Below, piece by piece: positions 26,170-34,288 of a stretch of DNA of 42,368 bases. Position 1 is the first letter of the stretch. Each line of letters begins with the position of its first letter. Made by a program: the position numbers and the translations under genes. The notes under the pieces are model-generated. The model saw nothing but the letters and a program-made list of their open reading frames with translations, was not told the DNA's origin and did not search any database. The stretch spans positions 1 through 42,368 of the forward strand of contig CAJURK010000025.1 in the NCBI GenBank assembly GCA_910588745.1, in the 5' to 3' direction. The DNA comes from an uncultured Dorea sp. GTDB taxonomy: Bacteria; Bacillota; Clostridia; Lachnospirales; Lachnospiraceae.

Positions 26170-28335
26170 TTAGTCTATTTCATACCAGCGGATTTCATTG
26201 GCTTCCAGCGATACAGAAAAACTTTCCCCATTTCCTTTATATACAACCGTTTCCTGCGGTTTGTAGGTGTTGTTCACGATACAGTATTTCTTGTTCTCTA
26301 CATAGGCGTGAACCTCTACATTATAATTGGCGCTGAACCACTGGCGCAGTTCTTCTTCCGCTCCCGCCGACCAGAGGATAGCCCGGTACAAAAGCCTGCT
26401 GTTGGAGAAACTGTAAGGCAGACCGCTGATGTAAACGCATCTTCCTTTTCCAAAAGAGTTGACGGCAAGCTGTACGCCTCCTTCTATCTGGCGGATTACG
26501 GCGGCTCCTTCTAAGGCGTAAATATTTTTCTTGCCTTCTCCAAAGTCAATTTCGCCTTTACAGTCCTCGGTAATAAAATGCTCGTGTTCTTCCCAGTTGT
26601 ATTTATCCACGTTCAGGGTGTATCCGGTCTCTTCTTCCACGCCCAATGCCCCCGACAACTGAAAATACCTTCCCTGCCACTGATACGCGGAGGGTTCTCC
26701 TACTCCGATAAAGCCGCCGCCCCGGCTGATGAACCGCCGAATGGCCGTTACGATCGTTTCATTTTTCCACTCTGAGCCGCCGGTATAAGCAGTATAAGCG
26801 TCTCCCACGTTCAGAATCACATCGATATCCGACAGAATCTCCGGATTCTCACGGATATCCTGAAAACTGATGAAGCTGACGTCAAAAGGGGCTCCGCTCA
26901 GCGCCTCAATAATACCAGCGTAGGAATAGTTCTGCTTGTGGTAGATTGCGTGATGCACCATATGATTTCCCCAGGCCCGCATTCTTCCCCAGCAGTTCAA
27001 GACCGCAACCTTCTTAATACAGTAAGGCGTAGTTCCTTTTATGTTCTCGTACAGAGTGCGGAATTCTTTGCAGACGCTCTCTACATAGTCGATAAACTCC
27101 GGAAACTGCATAGCCAGCTTCAAATATCCGCCGTAGCCGATCCGGTCGATGGGTTTTCTAAGGATTGCCCGTCTGGCCGTTACCCAGTTGACCTTGGCTT
27201 CTTTTACCGGGTCGCCGCCTTCATGGAAGGTATCCGGGAAGAAGTAAGGCAGGAAACGTCCCTCCGTATATTTCACGCCTTCAATATCGCTGATCAGCCT
27301 GAGCGTAGCGCCATTTCCTACGCTGCCCACTACCGCGTCCAGGCCGATCTCCTTAAATTCATCCATAAAAGGTTCCATACCGATCCAGTGATCGCCCAGA
27401 AACATCATAGCCTCTCTGCCGTATTCATGGGTAATCTCTACCATCTCCTTGGCAAGCCGGGCAACCTCCCGCCTCTGAAACGCCATAAAATCCTGATATT
27501 CTTTTGTAGGAATGCGGTACCCGTTATTCATATAACCCTGGTCAATGATATATTCCGGCCGGAACGTATACCCGGCTTCTCTCTCAAACTGCTCTAAAAT
27601 ATAAGGACTCACGGAAGCGGAGTATCCATACCAGTCCACATATTTTTCTCTGGCAAGTTCATCAAAAATCAGTGTAAACTGATGAAAGAACGTAGTATAC
27701 CGGATAACGTCTACATGAGGGTTGTCCTGAATATACTTCCGCAGCCTCTCCATGGAATAGGCTTTGGTCTTTGGCTGCCGCACGTCAAACGTAATCTGCT
27801 TCTCCACATCCTTCCAATTGTTGGTTACCGCGTTATACATATGAACCGGATCCCACATAATATAAGCTAAGAAGCTGACCGTATATTCATGGAATTCTTC
27901 CGCTTCGCAAAGCACCACGTCGCCGGCCTTCCTGTCATAGTCCCATGCCGAGGCCGGAACGGCTTCCCCAACCGTCCGATCCATGACCTCCCACCAGCGC
28001 TTGATATCATCGTCTGCATTTACCGCCAGCATATCCGGGTACAAATGATCCATCAGATGAATCCTCAGCTCCTTCCCCTCTGCTGTGTGAAAGGATGTCA
28101 TAATATACATCTGCTGTATCTCGTCCGGATTTGCCTTTGCCCAGGCATTATCTTTCCTGGTGGTATAATAGGTAGAATACACCTTGGCTCCCACGTCGCG
28201 GAGTTCCTCCGGATAATCGGTTCCGTCGCAGTCCCTGATTGCATCCGCGCCCCAACGTTTCAAAAGCTCCAGCGTCTCCGGTACTACATCTATATCTGTT
28301 GGGATCGTTACCCTTCCTGTTTTCTGCACATCCAT
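26170..28335 (-). CDS. GH112 beta-1,3-galactosyl-N-acetylhexosamine phosphorylase
   Basis: A cytosolic phosphorylase that splits galacto-N-biose or lacto-N-biose with phosphate into galactose 1-phosphate and an N-acetylhexosamine. The 721 residues start GRVTIP and have WGADAIRDCDGTDYP, the catalytic acid Asp315 in FLGDHWIG (Asp313 of the bifidobacterial enzyme), and the full three-domain length. With that 2-residue offset, Pro163, Val164 and Asn168 match positions I recall as 161, 162 and 166 in the acceptor site, which favours an N-acetylhexosamine over rhamnose; this is inference. ATG 28333-28335 has AAGGAG 8 bases upstream; an ATG 54 bases earlier has none. No signal peptide. Confidence 0.9.
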   Translation of the reverse strand: MDVQKTGRVTIPTDIDVVPETLELLKRWGADAIRDCDGTDYPEELRDVGAKVYSTYYTTRKDNAWAKANPDEIQQMYIMTSFHTAEGKELRIHLMDHLYPDMLAVNADDDIKRWWEVMDRTVGEAVPASAWDYDRKAGDVVLCEAEEFHEYTVSFLAYIMWDPVHMYNAVTNNWKDVEKQITFDVRQPKTKAYSMERLRKYIQDNPHVDVIRYTTFFHQFTLIFDELAREKYVDWYGYSASVSPYILEQFEREAGYTFRPEYIIDQGYMNNGYRIPTKEYQDFMAFQRREVARLAKEMVEITHEYGREAMMFLGDHWIGMEPFMDEFKEIGLDAVVGSVGNGATLRLISDIEGVKYTEGRFLPYFFPDTFHEGGDPVKEAKVNWVTARRAILRKPIDRIGYGGYLKLAMQFPEFIDYVESVCKEFRTLYENIKGTTPYCIKKVAVLNCWGRMRAWGNHMVHHAIYHKQNYSYAGIIEALSGAPFDVSFISFQDIRENPEILSDIDVILNVGDAYTAYTGGSEWKNETIVTAIRRFISRGGGFIGVGEPSAYQWQGRYFQLSGALGVEEETGYTLNVDKYNWEEHEHFITEDCKGEIDFGEGKKNIYALEGAAVIRQIEGGVQLAVNSFGKGRCVYISGLPYSFSNSRLLYRAILWSAGAEEELRQWFSANYNVEVHAYVENKKYCIVNNTYKPQETVVYKGNGESFSVSLEANEIRWYEID

Positions 28336-28600
28336 ACCGCCTGCTCCTTTTCCTTTTATCGTATATCCATCGCGAAATAATGCTTCCATTATCTTATTCT
28401 CAGCATACGGTTTTTCTTCTGCAACGTCTACCGATTTCTTGCTGATATTTTTATATATTTTGCTGTTGTATAATTTTCCCTGCGCAAAACCCGCGGACGC
28501 TCATTTTCCCCGGCCCTTGCGCCTGCTGCTGAATCCGCAAAACGCGTACATCCGGCCAGGTGGGAATTCGGCTTTTGGAAAAAGCTTCCTCAAATCGCGT
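28336..28600 (-). other. Intergenic region upstream of GH112
   Basis: About 265 bases between the SpoIIE-type phosphatase stop and the GH112 start. It contains a GC-rich part (28480-28560) and an AT-rich part (28440-28475). A six-base-pair stem GCTTTT-TCC-AAAAGC near 28573 lacks a T-run. I see no consensus promoter or riboswitch that I can support, though GH112 transcription probably starts in the AT-rich part. Confidence 0.3.
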
Positions 28601-29773
28601 TTAATAATATTTTACCAGCACATGCTTTCCTAAATGTTCCGCGCATTCCTTCAACTGATCCACCAGGTTCATCCTGACGCTCAAGTCAAAAGGCAGGTTG
28701 GAATTCTGGTGGGCAACGTTCATCGCCTTCCCTACGAACAGCTTTAAGTCGGTACATTCTTCGATAATTGTCTTCGCCAGCTTGGCCGCGCCGTTATCTG
28801 CGTCCAGCTCGTCGAAAAACGCTTCGTCAAAATCATCATTCTCGTAGCGTCTTAATAGATCCAAAGCTTTTCCGATGGTCAGCACGCCTTCCGTCACCAA
28901 ATCCAGCCCCTCGATCACCGCCATAGGCGGAACCGTCGGATCTGCATGCTCCACCAGCGTCACGATTTCCTTCCTGAGAACACGGGCCGCTATATTGGCG
29001 CTGGTGCCGCCGCACACGATCTTCTTGCCCTCCTGCTTCATAAAATCATGCATCAGCCGTTCATCGTCTTCCTTCCTCGACGGAGGGCCTGTAAAGATAT
29101 TGATGGTACGCCTTCTGATAATCCGGGTAACCGCCACTGTAGTATCGTCCCCCGGCTTCTGGCCATAGAGGTCAAAGCATACCTGGCTTAACATTGCCGC
29201 AAGCCTGGCTGCCGAGAGGGTCTCCTTGGTACACCGCAGAGTATACTGGGCCATATCGTCCCACTCCCAGTTATAATTCATGGTTTCTTCCGCCCCGGCC
29301 CAGATTGCCCCGTCGCTCATCAGTACAAAACAGTCGTTTAACTCTACTTGAAACCGGTATTCCCGAATCCGTTTTCCCTCGATGACACGCTCAACATATG
29401 GATAATCGACAATCTCCTTATTTCGTATAAAAACGCATTTGGGATTATCATATTCCACCAGATAGGCTTCTCCGTTATGAAACACCTGCAGGATACTGAA
29501 CGTCGCGTAGGCAACCTCCCGTTCCCTGCAGATCGGAAGGGTCTTGGCAATGGTCTCCACACAGGAATCAATCTCTGCTCCTTCCCGGAACATGGTTCCC
29601 AAAATCCTAGAAGTTAAGGTTGCCAAAATATTGGCCTTTACGCCGCTGCCCATTCCGTCCGCCAGAATCACGATATCCGAATTCTCTGTCTTTAATACCT
29701 CTACCTTATCTCCGCACAGCTCCTCATGATTCTTATTAAAGCTCTTCCAACAGATATCTACACTTACACTCAT
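28601..29773 (-). CDS. SpoIIE/PP2C-type phosphatase with unassigned C-terminal domain
   Basis: A 390-residue protein. The first 225 residues form a SpoIIE-like PP2C phosphatase: LADGMGSGVKAN, LMSDGAIWAGAEE and GDDTTVAV supply the metal-binding aspartates. The remaining 165 residues (from INIFTGPPSRKEDD, including CGGTSANIAARVL and a stretch rich in Asp/Glu/Phe) form a separate domain I do not recognise. It starts 2 bases after the sensor-type hydrogenase, so coupling is tight. The phosphatase most likely acts on a phosphoprotein under control of that neighbour. No transmembrane segment and no anti-sigma or anti-anti-sigma gene is next to it. Confidence 0.85.
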   Translation of the reverse strand: MSVSVDICWKSFNKNHEELCGDKVEVLKTENSDIVILADGMGSGVKANILATLTSRILGTMFREGAEIDSCVETIAKTLPICREREVAYATFSILQVFHNGEAYLVEYDNPKCVFIRNKEIVDYPYVERVIEGKRIREYRFQVELNDCFVLMSDGAIWAGAEETMNYNWEWDDMAQYTLRCTKETLSAARLAAMLSQVCFDLYGQKPGDDTTVAVTRIIRRRTINIFTGPPSRKEDDERLMHDFMKQEGKKIVCGGTSANIAARVLRKEIVTLVEHADPTVPPMAVIEGLDLVTEGVLTIGKALDLLRRYENDDFDEAFFDELDADNGAAKLAKTIIEECTDLKLFVGKAMNVAHQNSNLPFDLSVRMNLVDQLKECAEHLGKHVLVKYY

Positions 29774-29775
29774 CT

Positions 29776-31488
29776 TTACTCTTCTCCATCATCCAGAATC
29801 GAATCCCTAAGCTTGCTCAGCGTCACCTTGGTCTCCGCCGTAGTCTCGCCTAAAAGCCCCGCTATTTCCTGTGCTACCATCATCTGCTTGTCGATAACCC
29901 TCTGCGCAATCTCAACTGTTTCCATTTTTAAGTTCATGTGCTGCTCTTTGGCCTTCTCTTCTTTGCTGATATCCCAGTAAAGCACCAGAACAGATTCTTT
30001 GGACTCAATATAAATAATGGTCTCTTTGGCCACCATATCCAACGTCTCTAAATGAACCTTCTTGCGCATAATGGATTCCCTGGTGGCAAGCACTTCTTCG
30101 ATATCTTCCACCTCGATAAATTCAAATATGTACCGCTCCAGCGCCTCTTCCCTGGATACCCCCAACTTATGAAGCGCACGTTTGTTGCACTCTCTGATAC
30201 GCAGTTCCTTATCCACAACAAGAATCATATTCGGCGTTACATCCATAACCACGTTGGACATAGATTCTGCCTGCGCCACCGCATGGGGAAGGCACATACT
30301 AACCTCCGCCTTGCCCTGGAATACCGCCACCGCCTTATTTTTGCAGGTAGAATACCCGCAGGCTCCGCAGTTAAGTTCATCCGCCCTGGTATATTTCCCC
30401 ATCGCGTGAAGGATCTCCGTAAGCTGCTCATCCGTCGGAGCTTCGTCGTGAACGCTCCGATCCCTGAATACTTTCTCCATAGAAACATCGTTTCCGTCGA
30501 TTCCCTTCGCATCCTCTCTGTGCCGGATCCTTCCTTCCAGATCGATCTTCGCCTTCAGCATGGAACGCTGCCAGCGGTTGGACGCGGGGCCTTTGATACA
30601 TCCGCTCTCACAGATATTCAGTTCAAAAAAGCATCCTTCAATCTCTCCCCTGGTCAGCTCATCTAACAGCTCCATACAGGTCTTAATCCCATCAGCGTGG
30701 ATCTTATGGTATTGATCCTCCCCTGCGTCCGCCAATACGGAAGTAATCACGCCGCCGCTGGACGGATAGAGCTGATTCACGCCCGGATCCGGGTTAGCCA
30801 TCGGTTTCTCTTCACACTGGCGCACGTCAATCCCCGCCGACTTCCACCACTTCATAATCTCTTCAAAGGTCAGGATCGCGTTAATTGCCCCCTCCACACG
30901 CTCATCCCCTACAGCCTCTTCCTTCTTTGCAATGCAGGGGCCTAAAAACACCACCTTCACATCCGGTCCGTAAATGCTCTTAATCAGCCTGCCATGGGCA
31001 ATCATCGGCGATACCACCGGCGCCATCATCGGCGTCAGCGACGGATAGTATTTCTCAATTAGATCATTAATGCTGGGGCAGCAGGTGGAGATAATATTCT
31101 TCATCTTCCCCTCCCTTAAGAGTCTGCGGTATTCCTTTGTCACCAGAGCCGCGCCCTCCGCCGTCTCCCGAACTTCCGAAAATCCCAGCTTCAGCAAGGC
31201 GTCTACTACCTGTCCCGGCTGGTCAAATTCCAGAACGCTTAAATAAGAAGGCGCGATAGAAACTATGGTCTTAATCCCCTGTTTCAAATATCCCTTTACC
31301 CGTTCCATATCGCTGGCAAACGTCTTAGCATTCTGCGGGCAGATCTCCAGACATTGTCCGCAATGGATGCAGTGGTCTTCCATAATATGCGCCTGCTCGT
31401 TCTGAACCGAGATCGCCTTCACCTCGCAATACCGTACGCATTTATAACAATGCCTGCAGCTTGCATCCTTAAAATCAATTACCTTCAC
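29776..31488 (-). CDS. Sensor-type [FeFe]-hydrogenase with PAS domain (HydS-like)
   Basis: A 570-residue iron-sulfur protein. In order: two [4Fe-4S] motifs (Cys11/14/17/21 and 40/43/46/50); a short H-cluster domain with L1 STCCPS (134-139), L2 GPCIAKKEE (183-191) and L3 ELNICESGCIKGP (289-301), all four ligand cysteines kept; a further CGACGYSTC cluster (374-382, plus Cys399); and a PAS domain at about 405-510 with a helical tail. Gly replaces Met in L2 and Asn replaces Met in L3, as in putative H2-sensing enzymes. Start is GTG with a strong AAGGAGGAG site. It lies between a HAD gene and a phosphatase. Confidence 0.88.
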   Translation of the reverse strand: MKVIDFKDASCRHCYKCVRYCEVKAISVQNEQAHIMEDHCIHCGQCLEICPQNAKTFASDMERVKGYLKQGIKTIVSIAPSYLSVLEFDQPGQVVDALLKLGFSEVRETAEGAALVTKEYRRLLREGKMKNIISTCCPSINDLIEKYYPSLTPMMAPVVSPMIAHGRLIKSIYGPDVKVVFLGPCIAKKEEAVGDERVEGAINAILTFEEIMKWWKSAGIDVRQCEEKPMANPDPGVNQLYPSSGGVITSVLADAGEDQYHKIHADGIKTCMELLDELTRGEIEGCFFELNICESGCIKGPASNRWQRSMLKAKIDLEGRIRHREDAKGIDGNDVSMEKVFRDRSVHDEAPTDEQLTEILHAMGKYTRADELNCGACGYSTCKNKAVAVFQGKAEVSMCLPHAVAQAESMSNVVMDVTPNMILVVDKELRIRECNKRALHKLGVSREEALERYIFEFIEVEDIEEVLATRESIMRKKVHLETLDMVAKETIIYIESKESVLVLYWDISKEEKAKEQHMNLKMETVEIAQRVIDKQMMVAQEIAGLLGETTAETKVTLSKLRDSILDDGEE

Positions 31489-31502
31489 TTGCCGTCTCCT
31501 CC

Positions 31503-32147
31503 TTATATATTCATAATTTCATCCGGTGTATTTACGATATAATCCGCGCCGGCCGCTTCAAGCTCCTTTCTGCTTCCGAATCCAAACAGAACGCCGACGC
31601 TGTCCAGTCCCTGTTTCCCGGCTCCGTAAATATCATGTTCTCTGTCTCCAATCATTACAACCCGCGCTCTTTCCGTCACTTCGCACTGAGCCAATGCATA
31701 CGCGATCACATCTTCCTTACTGCTTCTGGAGCCGTCCATAGACGCCCCCGCGATGCAGGTAAAATAATCTGCCAGCCCAAAACGCTCCAGAATTTTTCTG
31801 GCAAAATGCTCCGGCTTAGAAGTCGCCACAGCCAATACTTTTCCGTCTTCTTTCAGCCTTTCTAGCAAACGATCTATGCCGCCGTATACTTTTGCCTCGT
31901 ACATCCCGCCCGCCGAATAATATTCTCTGTAACATCCGATCAGTTCCCCCGTCTCTTCTGCGGAAAATCCGAAATATTTCTGAAAAGATTCCCCCAACGG
32001 CGGTCCGATAAATTTGCGCAGAGTCTCCATATCATACTCTTTGATATGGTATTTTTCCAGTACGTACTTGACCGAGTTGGTAATTCCTTCCTCGGTATTT
32101 ACAAGCGTCCCGTCCAGGTCAAAAAAATAATATTGATATTTCGCCAT
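31503..32147 (-). CDS. HAD family hydrolase, phosphoglycolate phosphatase-like
   Basis: A 214-residue HAD phosphatase with DLDGTLVNTEE (nucleophile and acid aspartates), a C1 cap helical domain, VATSKPEHF (motif II), and MIGDREHDIYGA (motif IV). Such proteins dephosphorylate small metabolites, sometimes as PpaX-like pyrophosphatases. The specific substrate cannot be read here. It has a GGAGGAAG ribosome site, lies 14 bases before the sensor hydrogenase, and is the first gene of that unit; a direct functional link to hydrogenase signalling is uncertain. Confidence 0.88.
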   Translation of the reverse strand: MAKYQYYFFDLDGTLVNTEEGITNSVKYVLEKYHIKEYDMETLRKFIGPPLGESFQKYFGFSAEETGELIGCYREYYSAGGMYEAKVYGGIDRLLERLKEDGKVLAVATSKPEHFARKILERFGLADYFTCIAGASMDGSRSSKEDVIAYALAQCEVTERARVVMIGDREHDIYGAGKQGLDSVGVLFGFGSRKELEAAGADYIVNTPDEIMNI

Positions 32148-32191
32148 CTCTTCCTCCGTACATTCGCTTTTTATTTCCTGTATATGTTCTT

Positions 32192-32220
32192 ATTGTATCA
32201 TATCAGGCAGATAATTTTAA
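32192..32220 (-). promoter_or_regulatory. Promoter of the HAD/HydS/SpoIIE unit
   Basis: Minus-strand TTAAAA (32215-32220), 17 bases, TACAAT (32192-32197), with a TGA just before the -10 that makes it an extended -10. It lies 45 bases before the HAD start. Confidence 0.55.
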
Positions 32221-32475
32221 AGGAAAATACTTATTTTTCCGTTGGATTGAGGAATGGGTGAGAGGAAGGAGGGGGGAGCATCGTCTGCCTGCCCCAGCGG
32301 TCTGTCCCCCTTGGAAGCAGAGCGAGATAACATTCCAGCAAACCCAACGCCACAAGCTCTAAGAAGCCCAGGACTGCCTTCGCTCCTAAGAACTTGTATG
32401 CATTGGTTTTGCTTCCACTAAAAGCATCTCTGATATGTCTGGCATACATGCAGAATTAAGCCTGCAAGCTATAAC
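32221..32475. other. Unassigned intergenic stretch between two hydrogenase units
   Basis: About 255 bases between the HAD promoter and the hydA terminator. A minus-strand open stretch (32231-32449, 72 codons) begins MYARHIRDAFSGSKTN and has a hydrophobic middle, but no ribosome site precedes it and the C-terminal part is Pro/Ser-rich and unlike a folded protein. It could be a decayed gene, an untranslated RNA or spacer. I cannot assign it. Confidence 0.3.
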
Positions 32476-32517
32476 ATAAAACCAGGGTGGAAATGCTCGC
32501 GCATTTCCACCCTGGTT
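32476..32517 (-). terminator. Terminator of the catalytic hydrogenase operon
   Basis: A perfect 17-base-pair stem (AACCAGGGTGGAAATGC and complement) around a four-base loop, 32480-32517. Minus-strand exit reads GGTTTTATG, a modest T-run. It lies 13 bases past the hydA stop. Confidence 0.75.
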
Positions 32518-32530
32518 AGGAAGATAATCA

Positions 32531-34273
32531 TTAATTGATTGTACGTTTTACATAGGAGGTATGTAAAGTCTCATGCGCCTTATGGCTTCCCGGCTCGCCT
32601 AGATACTCGTCGTAGAGCTTCTTGATGGCCGGATTTTCATGGGACTTGCGAATCTTTTTCGCTTCGTCATTCTTATAGAGAACGCTTGCGCGGATTCCTT
32701 TCACATCGGTAAAGTTGCGGACGTCGCCGGATACCTGCGGCTGTCCCCCGCCGTTTACGCATCCGCCCGGGCATCCCATGATTTCAATAAAGTGATACTC
32801 TGCCTCGCCGGATTTTACTTTGTTCAGGAGCGTCTTTGCATTGTTAAGGCCGGACGCTACCGCTACCTTCACATCCATGCCCGCAACGTTGTAGGACGCT
32901 TCCTTGACTCCATTGGTTCCGCGGACTTCCGCGAACTCTAAGGTTGCAAGCTCTTCTCCGGTCAAAGTCTCAACAGCTGTACGAAGAGCGGCTTCCATAA
33001 CGCCGCCTGTCGCGCCGAAGATTACGCCCGCACCGGTGGATTCTCCCATCGGATCATCGAAGTCTTCATCCGGAAGGGCTGTAAATTCAATACCGCAGCG
33101 CTTAATCAGTCTTGCAAGTTCTCTGGTGGTGATTGCGATATCCACATCAGGAACACCCGCCGCGTTCTGGTCGTCGCGGCCGATCTCGAACTTCTTCGCC
33201 GTACACGGCATCACGCTGACAGATACGATCTTCGCCGGGTCAATGCCTTCCTTCTCTGCAAAATAAGTCTTTAACATCGCGCCGAACATCTGCTGAGGCG
33301 ACTTACAGCTTGACAGATGCTCCGTCATATCCGGGAAGTAGTGTTCGCAGTACTTGATCCATCCCGGAGAGCAAGAGGTAATCAGCGGAAGAACGCCGCC
33401 GTTCTGTACCCGGTCGAGAAGTTCATGCGCCTCTTCCATTATCGTAAGATCTGCAGCCCAGTCTGTGTCAAACACTTTATCAAACCCAAGCCTTCTTAAG
33501 GCTGCAGCCATCTTTCCTTCCACATCGGTTCCCATCGGATATCCGAATTCCTCGCCAAGGCCGGCGCGTACCGACGGCGCAGTCTGAACCACTACATACT
33601 TCTCCGGATCGGCGATTGCTTCTATAATCTGATCTGTATAATCTTTCTCATACAGCGCTCCGGTCGGACAGACTGCAATACACTGTCCGCAGGATACGCA
33701 GCTCGTTTCGCCAAGCCCCATATCAAAAGCAGAGCCGATAAACGTATCAAACCCTCTGTTATTTGCTCCGATTACGCCGACGCCCTGTACTTTCTCACAG
33801 GTAGCCACGCAGCGGCGGCAGAGAATACACTTGTTATTGTCGCGAACCATATGCGCCGCCGAAGTATCCAGCTCATAATGATTGGACTCGCCCTCAAAGT
33901 AATTCTCGTCCTCTACTCCATACTCGTGGCAGAGCTGCTGCAATTCACAGTTACCGCTCCGTACACAGGAAAGACATTTCTTATCGTGGTTCGACAAAAT
34001 AAGCTGCAGCGTCTTCTTGCGGGCCTGAATCAGCTTCGGCGTATTGGTGTACACCTCCATGCCCTCGTTTACCGGATGGACGCAGGCCGCCACAAGGTTC
34101 CTTGCCCCCTTCACTTCAACAATACACATACGGCATGCGCCGATCTCATTGATTTCTTTCAAATAGCATAAAGTAGGAATCCTGATTCCCGCCAAATGTG
34201 CCGCCTCAAGGATAGTAGAACCGGTCGGCGCAGATACTTTAAGGCCATTAATTGTAAGATTAATATTTTCCAT
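32531..34273 (-). CDS. hydA: NADH-linked [FeFe]-hydrogenase catalytic subunit (HydA)
   Basis: Reduces protons to H2 using electrons from NADH and probably ferredoxin with the two partner subunits. The 580 residues hold an N-terminal [2Fe-2S] domain (Cys36, 47, 50, 64), a His/Cys-type cluster region (about 95-115), two [4Fe-4S] motifs (149-159 and 192-202), and the H-cluster domain: L1 TSCSPGW (299-305), L2 MPCTAKK (355-361), L3 EIMGCPGGCVNGGGQP (497-512). L1 has Ser where the classic TSCCP form has its second Cys. ATG at 34273 is chosen: the ATG at 34282 directly touches GGGAGG, while 34273 lies 9 bases from it. Confidence 0.94.
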   Translation of the reverse strand: MENINLTINGLKVSAPTGSTILEAAHLAGIRIPTLCYLKEINEIGACRMCIVEVKGARNLVAACVHPVNEGMEVYTNTPKLIQARKKTLQLILSNHDKKCLSCVRSGNCELQQLCHEYGVEDENYFEGESNHYELDTSAAHMVRDNNKCILCRRCVATCEKVQGVGVIGANNRGFDTFIGSAFDMGLGETSCVSCGQCIAVCPTGALYEKDYTDQIIEAIADPEKYVVVQTAPSVRAGLGEEFGYPMGTDVEGKMAAALRRLGFDKVFDTDWAADLTIMEEAHELLDRVQNGGVLPLITSCSPGWIKYCEHYFPDMTEHLSSCKSPQQMFGAMLKTYFAEKEGIDPAKIVSVSVMPCTAKKFEIGRDDQNAAGVPDVDIAITTRELARLIKRCGIEFTALPDEDFDDPMGESTGAGVIFGATGGVMEAALRTAVETLTGEELATLEFAEVRGTNGVKEASYNVAGMDVKVAVASGLNNAKTLLNKVKSGEAEYHFIEIMGCPGGCVNGGGQPQVSGDVRNFTDVKGIRASVLYKNDEAKKIRKSHENPAIKKLYDEYLGEPGSHKAHETLHTSYVKRTIN

Positions 34274-34288
34274 ATTCTCCATCCTCCC

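Noticed and set aside
32231..32449. A 72-codon gene on the minus strand
   Set aside because: No ribosome site, a Pro/Ser-rich end and no recognised family; kept only as part of an unexplained intergenic stretch.
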